Source: Delphinus delphis (taxonomy: Eukaryota > Chordata > Mammalia > Artiodactyla > Delphinidae). From it: a stretch of 64,000 nucleotides of DNA. A program made the translations under genes and the position numbers. A model generated the notes under the pieces. The model was not told the origin of the DNA and searched no databases. It saw only the letters and a program-made list of their open reading frames with translations. The DNA lies in the NCBI RefSeq assembly GCF_949987515.2, contig NC_082683.1:100117918-100181917 (forward strand). The letters are read 5' to 3'. Positions 24,351-36,447 of this stretch are shown one piece after another; position 1 is the stretch's first letter; every line of letters begins with the position of its first letter.

Positions 24351-24401
24351 CTTCAAATTAATCTCTTGTGTTTCTGCATAAACTTGAACAACTTTCATCA
24401 T
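24351..24401 (-). CDS. TRIM33: TRIM33 exon 19: alternative 17-residue exon in the bromodomain
   Basis: This 51-nt exon encodes MMKVVQVYAETQEINLK in phase 0. It matches the segment that distinguishes the long (alpha) from the short (beta) TRIM33 isoform. It follows the acetyl-lysine-binding Asn by only one residue and lengthens the loop there. Skipping joins RFNE to ADSEV, the arrangement found in the paralogue TRIM24. The acceptor is cctttttag/ATGATG and the donor is AAG/gtaagc. The downstream intron is only 79 nt. Confidence 0.95.
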
Positions 24402-25827
24402 CTAAAAAGGATACCAGAGTCAAAAAAAAAAAAGGGAAATTATAATCCTTTCTAAAGTTATAAGACTGCATAGGATTGGCGACGAAAGTCTGCCATACTA
24501 GGAGGAACAAATTGCTATGACCAGATCAAGTGCTTTCTAAAATTATACAGAACATGGACCCCCTTTCTTAACAAAGCTATTACTAAAGCTACTGCAAAAT
24601 TGTCTCAAATTCTGAATTAGTGAGGTCAACCTGAGTAGGAGTTGGTTTGAATACATCAATATATTTAAGAGAAAAATATTTGTGAAAAAAATGATATAAG
24701 AAATATTTTTTAAAAAACTGCCAAACTTTCAACAACCACTAAGTCAGAATTCTATCTGTATCGCAATTTGTTAATCATAATTTAGTTAACTATTATTAAA
24801 GCAGATAAAATGAGTCTTCTTCCTGGCAAATGTTAGCTATGGTTCATGAAAGTATACTTATTTGAAAATAATCTAACTGAATTAGAAAATAACACAAGAA
24901 ACTTGGGACTGTATTAATTTACCTTCAAGTGAGTGAGGTTTTACTATATTCTCTGTGGCACATTGCTATAAAGGTGACCAGAACTTGTCACCTAATAAGA
25001 AAAAATTTTTTATTTTAAAAAGTCACCTAGATGCTTCCAGGGGAAACTATGAGTACACTTTAAATGATTCAATTTGATTTTTTAATAACATTCATATGGC
25101 ACCCAAATTTTATCAGCAATAAAGATTTTAGTAGTAATCTTTTTGAAGATTTTGTGGAGTCTCATCCATTTTCTTCTCTTACAATAATGAAAATATTCCT
25201 GAACAATAAGAGACTTGAGCTTCCCAAAGATGACAAAAATTTCCTTGAAGGAGGTAAATATCTATCAGATTTCTTCTAAAGGTATGGATAGCTCATCTTT
25301 ATTCTCAAAAAAATACATAACCAAAGTTAATGAAAGTCACACTGAGATCAGATAACTCAAAATTATACACTCTGGGCTACTATTCAAGATGAGCCACGTG
25401 AGTTTATAGTTTTAAGGTTCTATATTTATATGGTCAATAACAAAATCTAAGGACACTGGTACAAATGCCTTTCCTAAATGTACCCCAAATGTAGGCTTGT
25501 CTGTAATCATTTCCCACAAAATATACTTAACTACAGACTATCGTCTATACTTATCTCAACTCTCAACATGTACAGAAAGGGATATCCAATAATATTCTTA
25601 ATTTAATACATTATATTTAAGCATATACTTCAAATTATACACAGTAAACTTTCTTCTTTGGAGCTGTGGATGCAATCAAATTTTACTTTTGACAGAACTG
25701 AAGCAGAATAAATTTTAGAAATCAACTCAGAAAACTCTCTTGGCAGGAAAAACAAAATCCAATAACCAAGTAAGCAAACAAACAAAAACTACTAATCCAA
25801 GACTCTATAGTTTGGAAGCTAACATAC
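24402..25827. other. TRIM33 intron 18, no repeat or gene recognised
   Basis: AT-rich intron upstream of the alternative exon 19. It shows a long T-rich tract just before that exon's acceptor (24403-24432), which should help its recognition. No SINE or LINE is evident. Confidence 0.6.
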
Positions 25828-25980
25828 TTCATTAAACCTTTCACAGTTCTTGAAGATCAAACGAACATCGGCCACAAAGTCATCTGGGATTTGGTAGTGT
25901 TGGGAATGTTTTTTCTGAAGCTTCTTTTTCACGGTGGATAAATCCATAGGTTTCTTTATAATTTTATAGTAGTTTGGTAT
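25828..25980 (-). CDS. TRIM33: TRIM33 exon 18: bromodomain core
   Basis: This 153-nt exon has 51 codons in phase 0. It starts [18 protein letters not shown] and ends NCERFNE. It covers the ZA loop and the middle helices of the bromodomain. The Asn in the terminal RFNE is the position that binds acetyl-lysine in bromodomains (about residue 1039 in the human protein), and it is intact. The acceptor is tctttag/ATACCA and the donor is GAA/gtatgt. This exon joins either exon 19 or, in the shorter isoform, exon 20. Confidence 0.97.
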
Positions 25981-27060
25981 CTAAAGAAACAAATAAGGAT
26001 AGATAAGGATTCTCAAAAAATGCCGAAGTGTTTAATTTGAAAATGCAAAGCATATTAATTTTAGAGAAAAACATGTGTTGATCGAGCCAGCTGCATGCAA
26101 ATTTTGAGTATAATGAATTGTACTTTAAATCTTCTGTCACATGCACATCATGAAAATCAAATCATAGTCAGAATATGTGGCAGTGTCCACGGTTAGTGAA
26201 GGACCCAAAGTTCTATCTTTAATAAGAAAATTTGGAAAAAAAGCAATCAGCAAGGGTAGCCAACCACTAGTGTTAAGGACAAATCTAGCCCATCAGAATT
26301 GTATGACTCCTGTTTTTTTTAAAAAAGGGAAAAAGATTACAAAATGTATTGTTATTATTAGAATAGGGTATCTTTTAGAGGATAAAACCTTGTATCACAG
26401 AGAACTCTGGACATAGCAATAGAGGGGCAAAGAATGTAGTAACACAAGATAAATTTTTATTAATCATTTAGGATTATACTTGGGAGTTCTGGCTGCAACT
26501 CTTGGCCAAAAATTTGTATCCTTGCAAAATAACTGAACATGGAGAAACTATTTAAATAGTTCATGAAAAGAAAACACTGGAAAGTAATCTTCTACTGTAA
26601 AGTCCCTAAACTTGAAGAACAGACAGACTTCCTGGTATCAGATGATTACTATCTGAACAAAACATCTTCCTTGTATCTAGACCTTTTGTACTTTAAAATC
26701 CATTCCGGAGCCTACCCAGTAAACAAATTACTATTCAATGCTCTGTAACAGGCCTGGTATCCAATATTATCTTAATTCAACAACTGACGGCAAGTAAATA
26801 TATGTTGCATATTCTTATACCATTTATAAGGCACTGAGCATCCCTGATATTCTTTTTACTATGGAGTTTTAGGGCCTTTACTCCTTACAAAAATCTCCTG
26901 TAAGATAAACAAAGGGCATTGGCTTGCAAATTTTCCCACAGTCTTCTCTTAATCTTGAATGTTCATAAAAGAGGGCTTATGAAGCAGAACCAGTGTGCAA
27001 GGTTCAACTTTACACTTTTGTTCAAATTAATACTTATATAGAGTTATTTTCTCCCTAAGA

Positions 27061-27470
27061 TATAGATCCTAGAATCAATCATAGAACTGGAACCTTAGAA
27101 ATAATTTAGTTCAATATTCCCACTGTACAGTTAAAAAAGTAGAGGCAGGGCTTCCCTGGTGGCGCAGTGGTTGAGAGTCCGCCTGCCGATGCAGGGCACA
27201 CGGATTCGTGCCCCAGTCCGAGAAGATCCCACATGCCACAGAGCGGTTGGGCCCGTGAGCCATGGCCACTAAGCCTGCACGTCCAGAGCCTGTGCTCCGC
27301 AACGGGAGAGGCCACAACAGTGAGGGGCCCATGTACCGCAAAAAAAAAAAAAAAAAGAAGTAGAGGCAGAAAATTATGTAATTTCCCCAGTTATAAGGCT
27401 GGTTAACGGCAGAACTAGGAAAAGTTAAGTCTTCTGATTCCTAGTTCAGGACTCTTTCCATTATACCTGT
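27061..27470 (-). repeat. MIR SINE split by a young CHR SINE
   Basis: The left part (27061-27135) has gaactggaaccttagaaata and the right part (27371-27470) has tgtaatttccccagttataa and ggctggttaacggcagaact. Together they form one reverse-oriented MIR interrupted at 27149-27356. Confidence 0.6.
27149..27356 (+). mobile_element. Young short-form CHR SINE with target-site duplication
   Basis: ggcttccctggtggcgcagt to catgtaccgcaaaaaaaa. The flanks aagtagaggcag (about 27137-27148 and 27359-27370) are identical. It inserted into the MIR around it. Confidence 0.93.
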
Positions 27471-27507
27471 ACCTGTATCCTTTATGTCCATTTTAAAAGT
27501 AACAGCT

Positions 27508-27543
27508 TATGGAAAAACCCAAATGAACTTTTTGGCCAACCCA
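27508..27543 (-). mobile_element. Solo mariner terminal repeat fragment
   Basis: ggaaaaacccaaatgaactt then tttggccaacccaa followed by ta is the reverse of the mariner end ttgggttggccaaaaagttc found in artiodactyl and cetacean genomes. Only one end remains, next to the TA expected at mariner insertion sites. Confidence 0.6.
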
Positions 27544-27649
27544 ATAAAAGAAGTGGAAATTAAATTCATTAAGTTTTTATCACAGCAACGGTCTTTAAAA
27601 ACAAACTGCAATTTTAACAAGTGAATCTCATAGCCATTTAGCCCTAATA

Positions 27650-27890
27650 ACATCACAAGTACTTCTTATTACTCAGAAATTTTATCAGGTACTATGCTAA
27701 CATATTTTACACAGGTTATTGTACAGAAGAATCCTTGAAATAACCCAATGAGGGAAGAAACAGTATTAGAAAAGAGAATTTGAGCATCTTGGTTGAGGAG
27801 ATTATTCAAGCCTGAGTTTTACCATTAGCAGTCTGAGGCCAGAGCCCATACCCTTAAGTATTATACTAAAACTTCTTCAACAGGAAGGTA
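27650..27890 (-). repeat. MIR SINE
   Basis: tcaggtactatgctaacata, gaaataacccaatgagggaa and gtctgaggccagagcccata. Reverse orientation, diverged. Confidence 0.5.
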
Positions 27891-27908
27891 CTAAGGTAAA
27901 CAACTCAC

Positions 27909-27983
27909 CGAAGCAGGAACTGGCTCCTGGAATTCAATACTTAATTCATGGCAATAGAGGTAAAGCAGAAGACGTTCACACTT
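27909..27983 (-). CDS. TRIM33: TRIM33 exon 17: start of bromodomain
   Basis: This 75-nt exon has 25 codons in phase 0. It starts [14 protein letters not shown] and ends FQEPVPAS, forming the first helix of the bromodomain and the following loop. The acceptor is tgggccag/AAGTGT and the donor is TCG/gtgagt. Skipping would keep the frame but remove the first helix, so constitutive use is expected. Confidence 0.96.
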
Positions 27984-29087
27984 CTGGCCCAAGAAAAGAA
28001 AGGAAAACCCATGAAATGTTTTCCCTCTAAAAAGATATTCTTAAGAATAAGAACTTTATCAGTACAAAGCATTATTACAACAAACTGAAGATAAGCCTCC
28101 TACATACTAGCTATCCAACTAAATATACACCCAAAGAAAACTACCTTGTTTTCTATTTAGGTTTGAGACTATGACTATCTTCTGTCCTACTTTAAATGAA
28201 CTTATCAAAGACAGAGTGCCTTTGTTCTCATCTGATAACTCAGGTAATTTACCTACTATTACCTCTTAACTGTTTATACAAATAGAAAGGAGTCATTAAA
28301 GCAACATACAGCATTTTGTACAACAATTTATGATTGCTGCTACTCATTTTAATTCCCTGAGGCAGGCAAGATACATGCTATTCCCTTTCTTGAAAGGATT
28401 CTGCTCAGGCTCAAAATTAAATAAAAACTGTCTGTGTCTTCTCAGTCCAATTCTAGAATTTCATTATACAATCAGAAGTAAATTGATATGCATTTTACAT
28501 TTATAGTGTTTATATGCTTAAACTTTTTAATATCCGTTTGTATACTCTAAACACATACCTTCTCCTCAAAGATAGTGGAAGATGGATTTTGCAAGTTTAT
28601 ACATTAGATCAAAGCCAAACGTAACTGTAATGACCACAGAAGTACGTGAAAGATATTTTGTCTTTGGAGATCAGACTATAGACCAGATCAAAAGAAATCT
28701 GAGTGAAATGATGAGAGGATTTTGGATTTCATTCTTAATATGATGGGACGCTATTAGAAGATTTTAAGCAAGGAAGTGATAGACTTGTTTACATATTTAA
28801 AAAAGAACACTATGTACTGCATAGAAAATGGACTGTAAGGGGGCAAGAGTAGAATCAGGGAGTTCAGCAAAGAGATATTACAATAGTGCAGATGAAAAAC
28901 TATGATGGCTGTCTCAGAAGGTAATGGTTGGGGGAAATGAGAAAATGGTATTATAGTCATTCCTGATTCTTCTAACAGATTGCTGGCTTGAGCAACAGAG
29001 ATGACCGGTGGTACCATTTGATGATGGGAATTACTGAGAGAAGGATGCAGTTTTTTATGTCGTTATTTTCTTGCTTTTGCTTTTTAA

Positions 29088-29424
29088 AAATAAATAAATA
29101 AATAAATAAATTTATTTATTTTTGTCCGCATTGGGTTTTTGTTACTGTGCGGGGGCTTTCTCTAGTTGTGGCGAGCAGGGGCTACTCTTTGCTGTGGAGC
29201 ACAGGCTTCTCATTGGGGTGGCATGTCTTTGTTGCAGAGCAAGGGCTCTAGGCACGTGGACTTCAGTAGTTGTCGCTCTCAGGCTCTAGAGTGCAGGTTC
29301 AGTAGTTGTGGCACACAGGCTTAGTTGCTCCACAGCATGTGGGATCTTCCCGGACCAGGGCTTCAACTCGTGTCCCCTGCACTGGCAGGTGGATTCTTAA
29401 CCACTGCACCACCAGGGAAGTCCC
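29088..29424 (-). mobile_element. CHR-type SINE, long form, with target-site duplication
   Basis: An (AAAT)n tail (29088-29111) leads to ttgtccgcattgggtttttg, ending gcaccaccagggaagtccc. The flanks tgcttttgctttt (about 29072 and 29427) are repeated. Confidence 0.9.
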
Positions 29425-29684
29425 CTGCTTTTGCTTTTTGAAGGAGAGGATTAGAAATCAAGATTTTCGCTGGGAAATGTTAAGTATGAGGAAGCTAGAT
29501 CTAAGAGCCTAGAGCTGAGGGCTACAGACAAAGATTTCAGAAATTATGAACATACTGTCAGATAATGAGATTAAAAAATGAAAATTTATCAGGTTATATG
29601 TATATTACACTGAAGAAAAAAAAAAGATGTATAGCCACACAACTACAGAATCCCTAATAATAAATCAATTTATCTGACACTTAC

Positions 29685-29808
29685 CCTTTGGTCCACGGGG
29701 CTTAACCCCTGTGCAGTTTTCCCCTTCTTACTATGTTGCAAATTATCACAATCATATTCAACTTCTGGTTTCCCAATATCTCTGCAAAATGTGCATATCC
29801 AGTCCCCA
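29685..29808 (-). CDS. TRIM33: TRIM33 exon 16: end of PHD finger and linker to bromodomain
   Basis: This 124-nt exon has one base completing Ser and then 41 codons. It starts GDWICTFCRDIGKPE, which supplies the last Cys pair of the PHD finger, and ends GLSPVDQR. A basic stretch (HSKKGKT) lies in the PHD-bromodomain linker. The acceptor is ctttag/TGGGGA and the donor is AGG/gtaagt, phase 0. Confidence 0.97.
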
Positions 29809-29899
29809 CTAAAGAAGGAAATAGGCAATTAGTCCATGTAATTATAACAAAACCCACTCTAAGGAAGCTAGTTCCCTAGAGGAAGTCTCCAGTTTCTTT

Positions 29900-31913
29900 G
29901 TTTTCTTTCCTTTCCAGTTTTTGTGGAAAAGAGAGGTACTATTTTTGCCACATCTCATAAAGTGAAGTTACGTGATAAAAGCTTCCCCAAATGTTTCCAT
30001 TCTTCAACTGATTACCTTCTGGAAAGCAATATAACCCCACTATCTCTATTCAAAAGGGGTCTGTCTCTTCATAGCACAAAGCTGATGATCAGCACTTGCA
30101 GCATAAGACCAATTCTCAATACCCTAGTATGACCATGACAGTGACCTCATATGCATGAAGAAGAAAGGAGTACACGATACAGTCCCTCGGGTATCTCGTA
30201 CTGTTTTGGCATGTATTAAAGATGCCAAAAATATAACAATTACTTTTTCATGGCCAGTCTTTTAAATCTGCTCAGTCAATAGTTTTTTGTATCAGGATTT
30301 CTATCAAACCATAAACTCCAATTTGATTACTTCAAATGCATTCTCCCCTTTCTCTTCCTCATCATATATATATTCTAAGTCTAGGGATTATACTAAAACT
30401 GTGTCAACAGTTTCAATTCCTTCCAAAGCATCTGCCTTTGAGAGAAAGCTTTCAGTGGCAAAATTCTAATGTTCCAGCAGATGTTACTATCCAACGGAAA
30501 CAAAAATATGAAAAGCCTTAATTTTAAGACCAAAATGCCAATGTTTTTTTCTAAAAGAGTAAAGAAAAAGAAGGTCCTTAATACATCTATGGCAAAGGAC
30601 TACACCTTCTAAGATTTAGGTAAGAATTACAATGCTTCAGAAAAATATTCTGGCACTGTTCATATATCCACTACTTTTCTAATACTAAAGGCTGAATTTT
30701 TCAGAAAGGGTAGCATTAATCAACTAAAATCATTACTTCTCAGGAATCTGAGAAAAAATGTGAATCTTTCATCTATAGGCAGAAAGAAGCTGGGTTTTCC
30801 CAAGGACACTGGTTTACTTTCACTTAAAAAACCAGGGGGTTAGGGTAGGGGAAGAAGGAAGGCTTAAAGAAATAAGTATGATTCTACTATTTTAAGGTCT
30901 CTGAAATCAACTGGAGACAAAATACCACGAACATAATAAATATGTTAAATGGAAGGGAACAAAAATAGCTCTTCTAATCCAAACTCTACTACTCGTACAT
31001 GCAGAAACTAATTCCTGAAAATCAGTGAACCGTCCAAGCTAATTAAGTTAGTTCACTGCAGAATTACGACCAGACTACAGGTATCGTAACCCAGCCCAGC
31101 ACATTTGTTCTGCTGTATTGGCTGGAATCATCAGCTTGCACTGGATGTTCATCAATGAATGTTTTAATGCTTGAAATCAGACTTAGCCGCCAAGGGGGTC
31201 ATATAGTCTGAGGACAATGCTCATATGTTGCCCCAATCTTTATCTTTACCGTACCATCTTCTCTTCTAAATAACGAATTCAGTAACTGTCCGTTCCAAAG
31301 TTAATGACTAAAAGACATTCCAAATAGGAAAAGTTGAGAAAGCTGAGAAATCTGCACACTGTGCTTCAGGTAGGCACTACCAACTAACAGCTTCCAGTGG
31401 TCAAGATGAAGCTATTCCTCAAAAAATTCAAGACATTAAAGGTATTTTTACGAAGTACTTGTTTTTTTTTCTTTAAAGTGCCTTTCAAGAGCTTTCAAAC
31501 ATTAGAAAAGTAAGTTTTTGGTAAGATCCAATAGAGTTGCCTCAAACTGAATACTATTCATAAATAAAGCCATTATTATAGACCCTATTAAAATTGATGG
31601 CAATAGATTAAAAAATTATCTTCAAGAGGAAATCAACTAAGTTTCTCAATACCCTAGTCTCTTGCACCTCATAATTTACAGGTTTATCTAATTTGCTTAT
31701 ATTAAGTATAAATTGAAGGCCAAGAAATAGTCTATTTTTTTTAAACATTAATGCACAACTTAGATCTTGCACATTTCTTCATTCAGCTGTTAATTTCTCT
31801 AGAAGGTAATGGAGTAATAGGCAGTCATTAAGAAGGCTATCTGCCCTGAATAATTTTGTTACTTCTTTAGCTTATAAAAATAAACAACAAAAAATCAGTT
31901 ATTTCACTTGTAC
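29900..31913. other. TRIM33 intron 15, mostly unique sequence
   Basis: A MIR-like remnant lies at about 30990-31110 (gaaactaattcctgaaaatc, ccagactacaggtatcgtaa). Otherwise I see no repeat, exon or RNA gene between exons 16 and 15. Confidence 0.5.
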
Positions 31914-32263
31914 CTTGGAAAGCTAAGAAGTGTTGGAACATGACAAGTTAGATGAAAGACCTTTGGACATTTTTCACAGCACAAGAGATCCCCTCCATTT
32001 TGGCAGACAGCACACCAATCTTCATTTGGGTCATCATCTTTGCTGCTGCCATCTCCTCCAATCCTTGCCGACCTGTGCATGAGACTTCGAACTGGGGACT
32101 TTCCATTAACAAGGCTGTTGAGCCCTGACTGTTTGCAGCTTTCATTCACATCTGTAGGTTCAGTTTTCACGTGGTTTTCCAGGCCTGCTAATGCGTCCAA
32201 CTCACTCTCTAGATGCAGGCTAGTTGAAAGAGGTGGTGTCAAGCTACTCTCAGGACTGCTCAA
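31914..32263 (-). CDS. TRIM33: TRIM33 exon 15: linker and first part of the PHD finger
   Basis: This 350-nt exon has 116 codons plus 2 nt of a split Ser codon. It starts [15 protein letters not shown]; the leading TTG codes for an internal Leu and is not a start. A further SUMO-type motif occurs at HVKTEP. The exon ends with most of the zinc-binding PHD finger ([20 protein letters not shown], then [12 protein letters not shown]). All expected Cys/His ligands in this part are present. The PHD finger reads histone H3 and works with the bromodomain as one unit. The acceptor is gttttag/TTGAGC and the donor is CCAAG/gtacaa. Confidence 0.97.
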
Positions 32264-32701
32264 CTAAAACAAAGCAAGGACAAATTCTTGAAGAAACATT
32301 TAATCCATACTGTTCGTAGTGTGTGCGTGCATGCATGTGTGTCTCTGTGTGTTTAAAGTTTTGTCAACATGTATATACAACATGATATACTGACATAACT
32401 TAAAATTATTTTGGAATTTACTATTATTTATTATAAAATTATTTGAAATCATATTAGTAACATAAAAGAATGAAAATAACCCCGAAGTTATTCAGGCATG
32501 TTAATGTATGATTTTAGGGAGCAGTCTCTGTAATATTGGTTCACTTGGATAATAAAGGAATTAATTAAACTGTTAAGCACATTGATTGGGAAGTGAGCAT
32601 AGGGTTGTACTTTTCCTGTAGAGAGCTGACTATGATACACTATTTTTCACTCAACAATCTGTCTCATAGCTTTTTCTTCCCCTTTATATTGGCTTTTTAA
32701 A

Positions 32702-32905
32702 CCATTTCTTTTAATTGAAGTATAGTTAATTCACAATGTTGTTAGTTACAGCTGTACAGCAAATTGATTCAGTTATATATATGTGTGTGTATATATACGT
32801 GTGTATATATACACACACTTTTTTTTCAGATTCTTTTCCATTATAGCTTATTACAAGATATTGAATATAGTTCACTGTACTACACAGTAGGTCCTTATTG
32901 TCACA
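32702..32905 (-). mobile_element. L1 3'-end fragment with TA/TG tract
   Basis: ttgaagtatagttaattcac, agctgtacagcaaattgatt, then an alternating tatatgtgtgtg/acacac tract (32776-32820) and agattcttttccattatagc. Same family as 2006-2300. Confidence 0.65.
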
Positions 32906-33687
32906 TAGCTTTTGAAAAGCATTTTGAAATATTCTTCTGCCCACTTATCATTCTACTAATAAAGGAAGATTGTGACAATGTAAAATCTTTCACCACCATT
33001 TTGCACTGTTTTTTGGGGGTACTTTCCAAACCAAGTTCTGAGTGAAGAGATAACAGTACTCTCTAAATCTACATAGCTGAAATTTCTATGTGCCAACCAT
33101 GTAGAAAATGAGACATAAGTGTAGGTAGGAAGAAAAAACCAAGATCAAAATTTCTAAATAAGGAGGGACTTGGGCCTTCCTTCATTCTATACTATAAATT
33201 TTATAAAATGTTCTAGCTGAGGAATTCTAAAATGGTTAATAATTCATAAGCCAAAGGCAATCTTCTCATCACAAAACTCTGTGAGCATTAAACTTCTTTC
33301 ATGTCAGCGGTCGTAATCCTGAGCTCGCCGGTCCAGGGAAAATAGCCAAGGATTTTTGCAGCTTGAGACTGAATGTGACTATTGAAATTATTAATAAATT
33401 TAGAACAAGCTAGAACCCAATTTAGAATCATGGCAAAAATAATGACCGATTACAAACTAAAAGTTGAAATGAGTCCTTAATACAAGTAAGTCTTTTCTCA
33501 TCAATTACAGTTGACACTTAGATGAAAAAATTCAGTTAGAAAAAGAGATATCTGGGTTATACCACGTATAAAAATTCAAAAATGAATACAGGTCCATAGG
33601 ACCACTAACCAGACTAATACATGCAGAGATGGAAGAATCAGTGAAGTGACCTCCTTAAATTCCTGACAGATTCCACTGGGAACTTAC

Positions 33688-33847
33688 CATGCAGGCACTC
33701 CTCCTGCCATCCTCTGTCTTTTCCTGTTTCACAGCTCCTGAAAAGCTACATATTTCATCTTCAGTGCCAGGTTCTTGCTTGACCTTCACTTGATCAGACT
33801 TGAAACTAAGACTTGTCTTCTCAGCAGTTCTTCCTGATGACCCACAG
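33688..33847 (-). CDS. TRIM33: TRIM33 exon 14: acidic/Lys region with SUMO-type motifs
   Basis: This 160-nt exon has one base completing Ser and then 53 codons. It starts CGSSGRTAEKTSLSF and ends EDGRRSACM. It contains VKVKQEPG and AVKQEKTE, which fit the SUMO-attachment pattern (hydrophobic-Lys-x-Glu). TIF1 proteins are known to be sumoylated, though the use of these exact sites here is inference. The acceptor is tttgttag/CTGTGG and the donor is ATG/gtaagt. Confidence 0.96.
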
Positions 33848-36383
33848 CTAACAAAAACAACAAATAAAGGTCACATATGTTTGACTGTATGGTGTACATA
33901 AAAACAATTATATGAAAAGCTTGTTAAGTTATATGAAATGTTCATTAAACTGAAAACAATTTATTAACTTTATAGCAGATAAGGATACTTCATAATGCAA
34001 TTAAAAGGAGTGTATTATAAACTTGGCTTCAAATTTTTAAAAAACGTAGGTCAAACTTTCAGAAGACCTGAAAAATACATTTTATGGTCTGAGGCACTTA
34101 TACTACATCATTTAAGGAATCTAGTAAACAATCATTTGTCTAGGCTATTAGTATAGTGATTGCTTCTCTCTCTATATATATAATATAAGACGTTTAAATT
34201 CTTCTCTACCCCCAAACATCTGAAGGAAACCTCAATAACAGTGGTTCATGAAGTGTCCTCAAAGGAATCACTGTTTCAGCTTTTGAGTCCTTATCTGAAT
34301 TAATGGGATAATAGCCTAAGAGGACAGGTACATGACTAATTGGTTCTATCTAGTCCACAAAGCAAAATCACTGGCAAGAGAAGTGAATAACTAAGACTGT
34401 ATTACTGTCGAAAATGAAAACCTTTTTCACTCAATTTGTACTTTTCTTTAAAACTACTGATTATTGAAAGTATAATTTAAAAGCCAAGCAAGTATATAAT
34501 ATAGAACCAAATGCATACACACATATATATACAAATACAGAACATTCATATATCTGAAATAAAATTTCTTACATTGCACTAAAATATTCAAACTAAAGAA
34601 TAAAAATCAGTCGACATTTATTACATTTACCTTTAACACACACACACACTCTTTCCACACTACCATTTCTTTTTCTTAACTCTTTTATTTTTTTAAAACA
34701 TTTATTTATTTATTATTTATTTAATTTATTTTTGGCTTCCTTGAGTGTTAGCTGCGGTACACGGGATCTTTCGTTGTGGCAGGCAGGCTCTTCGTTGCAG
34801 TGCACGGGCTTCTCCCTAGTTGGGGTGCACAGGCTTCAGGACACGTGGGCTCTGTAGTTTGCAGCACACAGGCTCTCTAGTTGAAGCACACGAACTCAGT
34901 AGTTGCGGCACGCAGGCTTAGTTGCCCCACGGCATGTGGGATCTTAGTTCCCTGACCAGGGATCAAACCCGCGTCCCCTGCATTGTAAGGCAGATTCTTT
35001 ACCACTGGACCACCAGGGAAATCCCCCACACTACCATTTCTTAGCTCTCTGTCCACCAAAAAGGCATAAGAAACCATGAACAATTCAGTAGCAGTGAGTG
35101 CCCCTAGTACCCAGAAGATTGTCTTGAAGCACCATTTCCCCACTAACATGACCAGGATTTCCTAGAGAAATTTCTGATTTCAGGCCTGAGGCAAGAAATG
35201 TACAAGATGAACCAGGAACATCAGGACAGGAAACAAGAATGCTTTCAACAACTACTGGGGTTATAGCAAAAGAACTATGAAGCCAACTTGGAAAAGTTCT
35301 GATAGGACAAATATGGAACAATTTAAGCATCAATAAAAATAACAATTATAATTTTAGAACATATAAAATATGTTTAAATATATAAGCCCATAAAGTTAAT
35401 AACATTCATTGGTCACTGTTGGAGGGAGCTGGGAATCAACTCATTATTATAAAAATAGGTAAATAAAGAGAAAGAATCAATTTATTCTGCCATTCCCATA
35501 ATCAAATAGCTGATGGCAGAAAATTTCTCTTTACAGAAGTATTCTAAACTAATATACAAAGAAGGTATGATACAATAATTAAAATATTTTTAAACTAGTA
35601 AAAAAAAAAAACGAGCTAAGGCAATGATCATTAATGGGTGCTATCACAAAAGAATCAACAAAAGCGACCAGACATTTTGTGACCCTGAAAGAAGTACACA
35701 TCACCACAATGAAGTATTCTCCCTACCTCTTTCCCTCAAATCAAACCTGAATCTAATCAACCCTCCTGATCTAAATACCAATATAGAGAAAAAAACAGAA
35801 GGTAGTGTATTTAAATGACAAGATGGGGAAATGAGGAAAACTCTGTAAGACAAACAATACATTTCTTCAACAAATACACTGTTTGACCTTGACATATGGG
35901 TTGATGGCAATGTATAGCGCCTATCTGAATCTGAGTCAAAGAAACAATTTAAAAAAAAAAGCATTTATGAGAAAAACTGGGAAATCTGAACATTAACTAG
36001 AGCTCTACTGATGTTAGAGAGTTAGCTAGTAAATTTTTTTTTTAGGTGTGATAATGGTTCCATAGTTATAAAACTTTTAAATCCTTAAAGTGATACATAC
36101 TTAAAAGTGTATATATATACACTGAAGTGATACATATAGTGATATATGCTGAAACAACCACAAGTAAAATGATAAAATGTCTGAGATTTATCTCAAAATA
36201 ATTTAGAACGGGGGGAATGGGTAGGAGTATAGAAGAAATAAGACTGGTCATAACTTGATCATTGTTGAAGATGGGTGAAAAGTTTACGGGAGTTCATTTT
36301 AATAGTCTACTTTTTAGAATACGTATTTGAAATTTTTCTTGATAAAAAGAAAAAATAAAGCTATTAATAATGTAAATACTCAC
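33848..36383. other. TRIM33 intron 13, unique except for one SINE
   Basis: Apart from the SINE at 34700-35026 and short (AC)n/(AT)n runs (34186-34198, 34638-34651), no repeat or exon is recognised. Confidence 0.5.
34700..35026 (-). mobile_element. CHR-type SINE, long form, with target-site duplication
   Basis: tttatttatttattatttat then tttggcttccttgagtgtta, ending gaccaccagggaaatccc. The repeat cacactaccatttctt occurs on both sides (34657-34672 and 35026-35041). Confidence 0.88.
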
Positions 36384-36447
36384 CTGCCTCGACTACCAGT
36401 ACTAGAAGTACTAGGGGGTCTCACAGGTGTGTGAGAATTGGATAAAC
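36384..36447 (-). CDS. TRIM33: TRIM33 exon 13: short Ser/Thr-rich exon
   Basis: This is a 64-nt microexon-sized exon: 2 nt completing Gly, 20 codons (LSNSHTPVRPPSTSSTGSRG) and 2 nt of a split Ser codon. The acceptor is ttttcag/GTTTAT and the donor is GCAG/gtgagt. Length 64 is not a multiple of three, so skipping it would shift the frame. It is therefore expected to be constitutive. It is low complexity and probably disordered. Confidence 0.95.

Noticed and set aside
31904..32263. A 119-residue open frame starting at TTG, read as an independent small protein
   Set aside because: It is TRIM33 exon 15. The TTG is an internal Leu codon right after the splice acceptor, and the last residues run into the intron.
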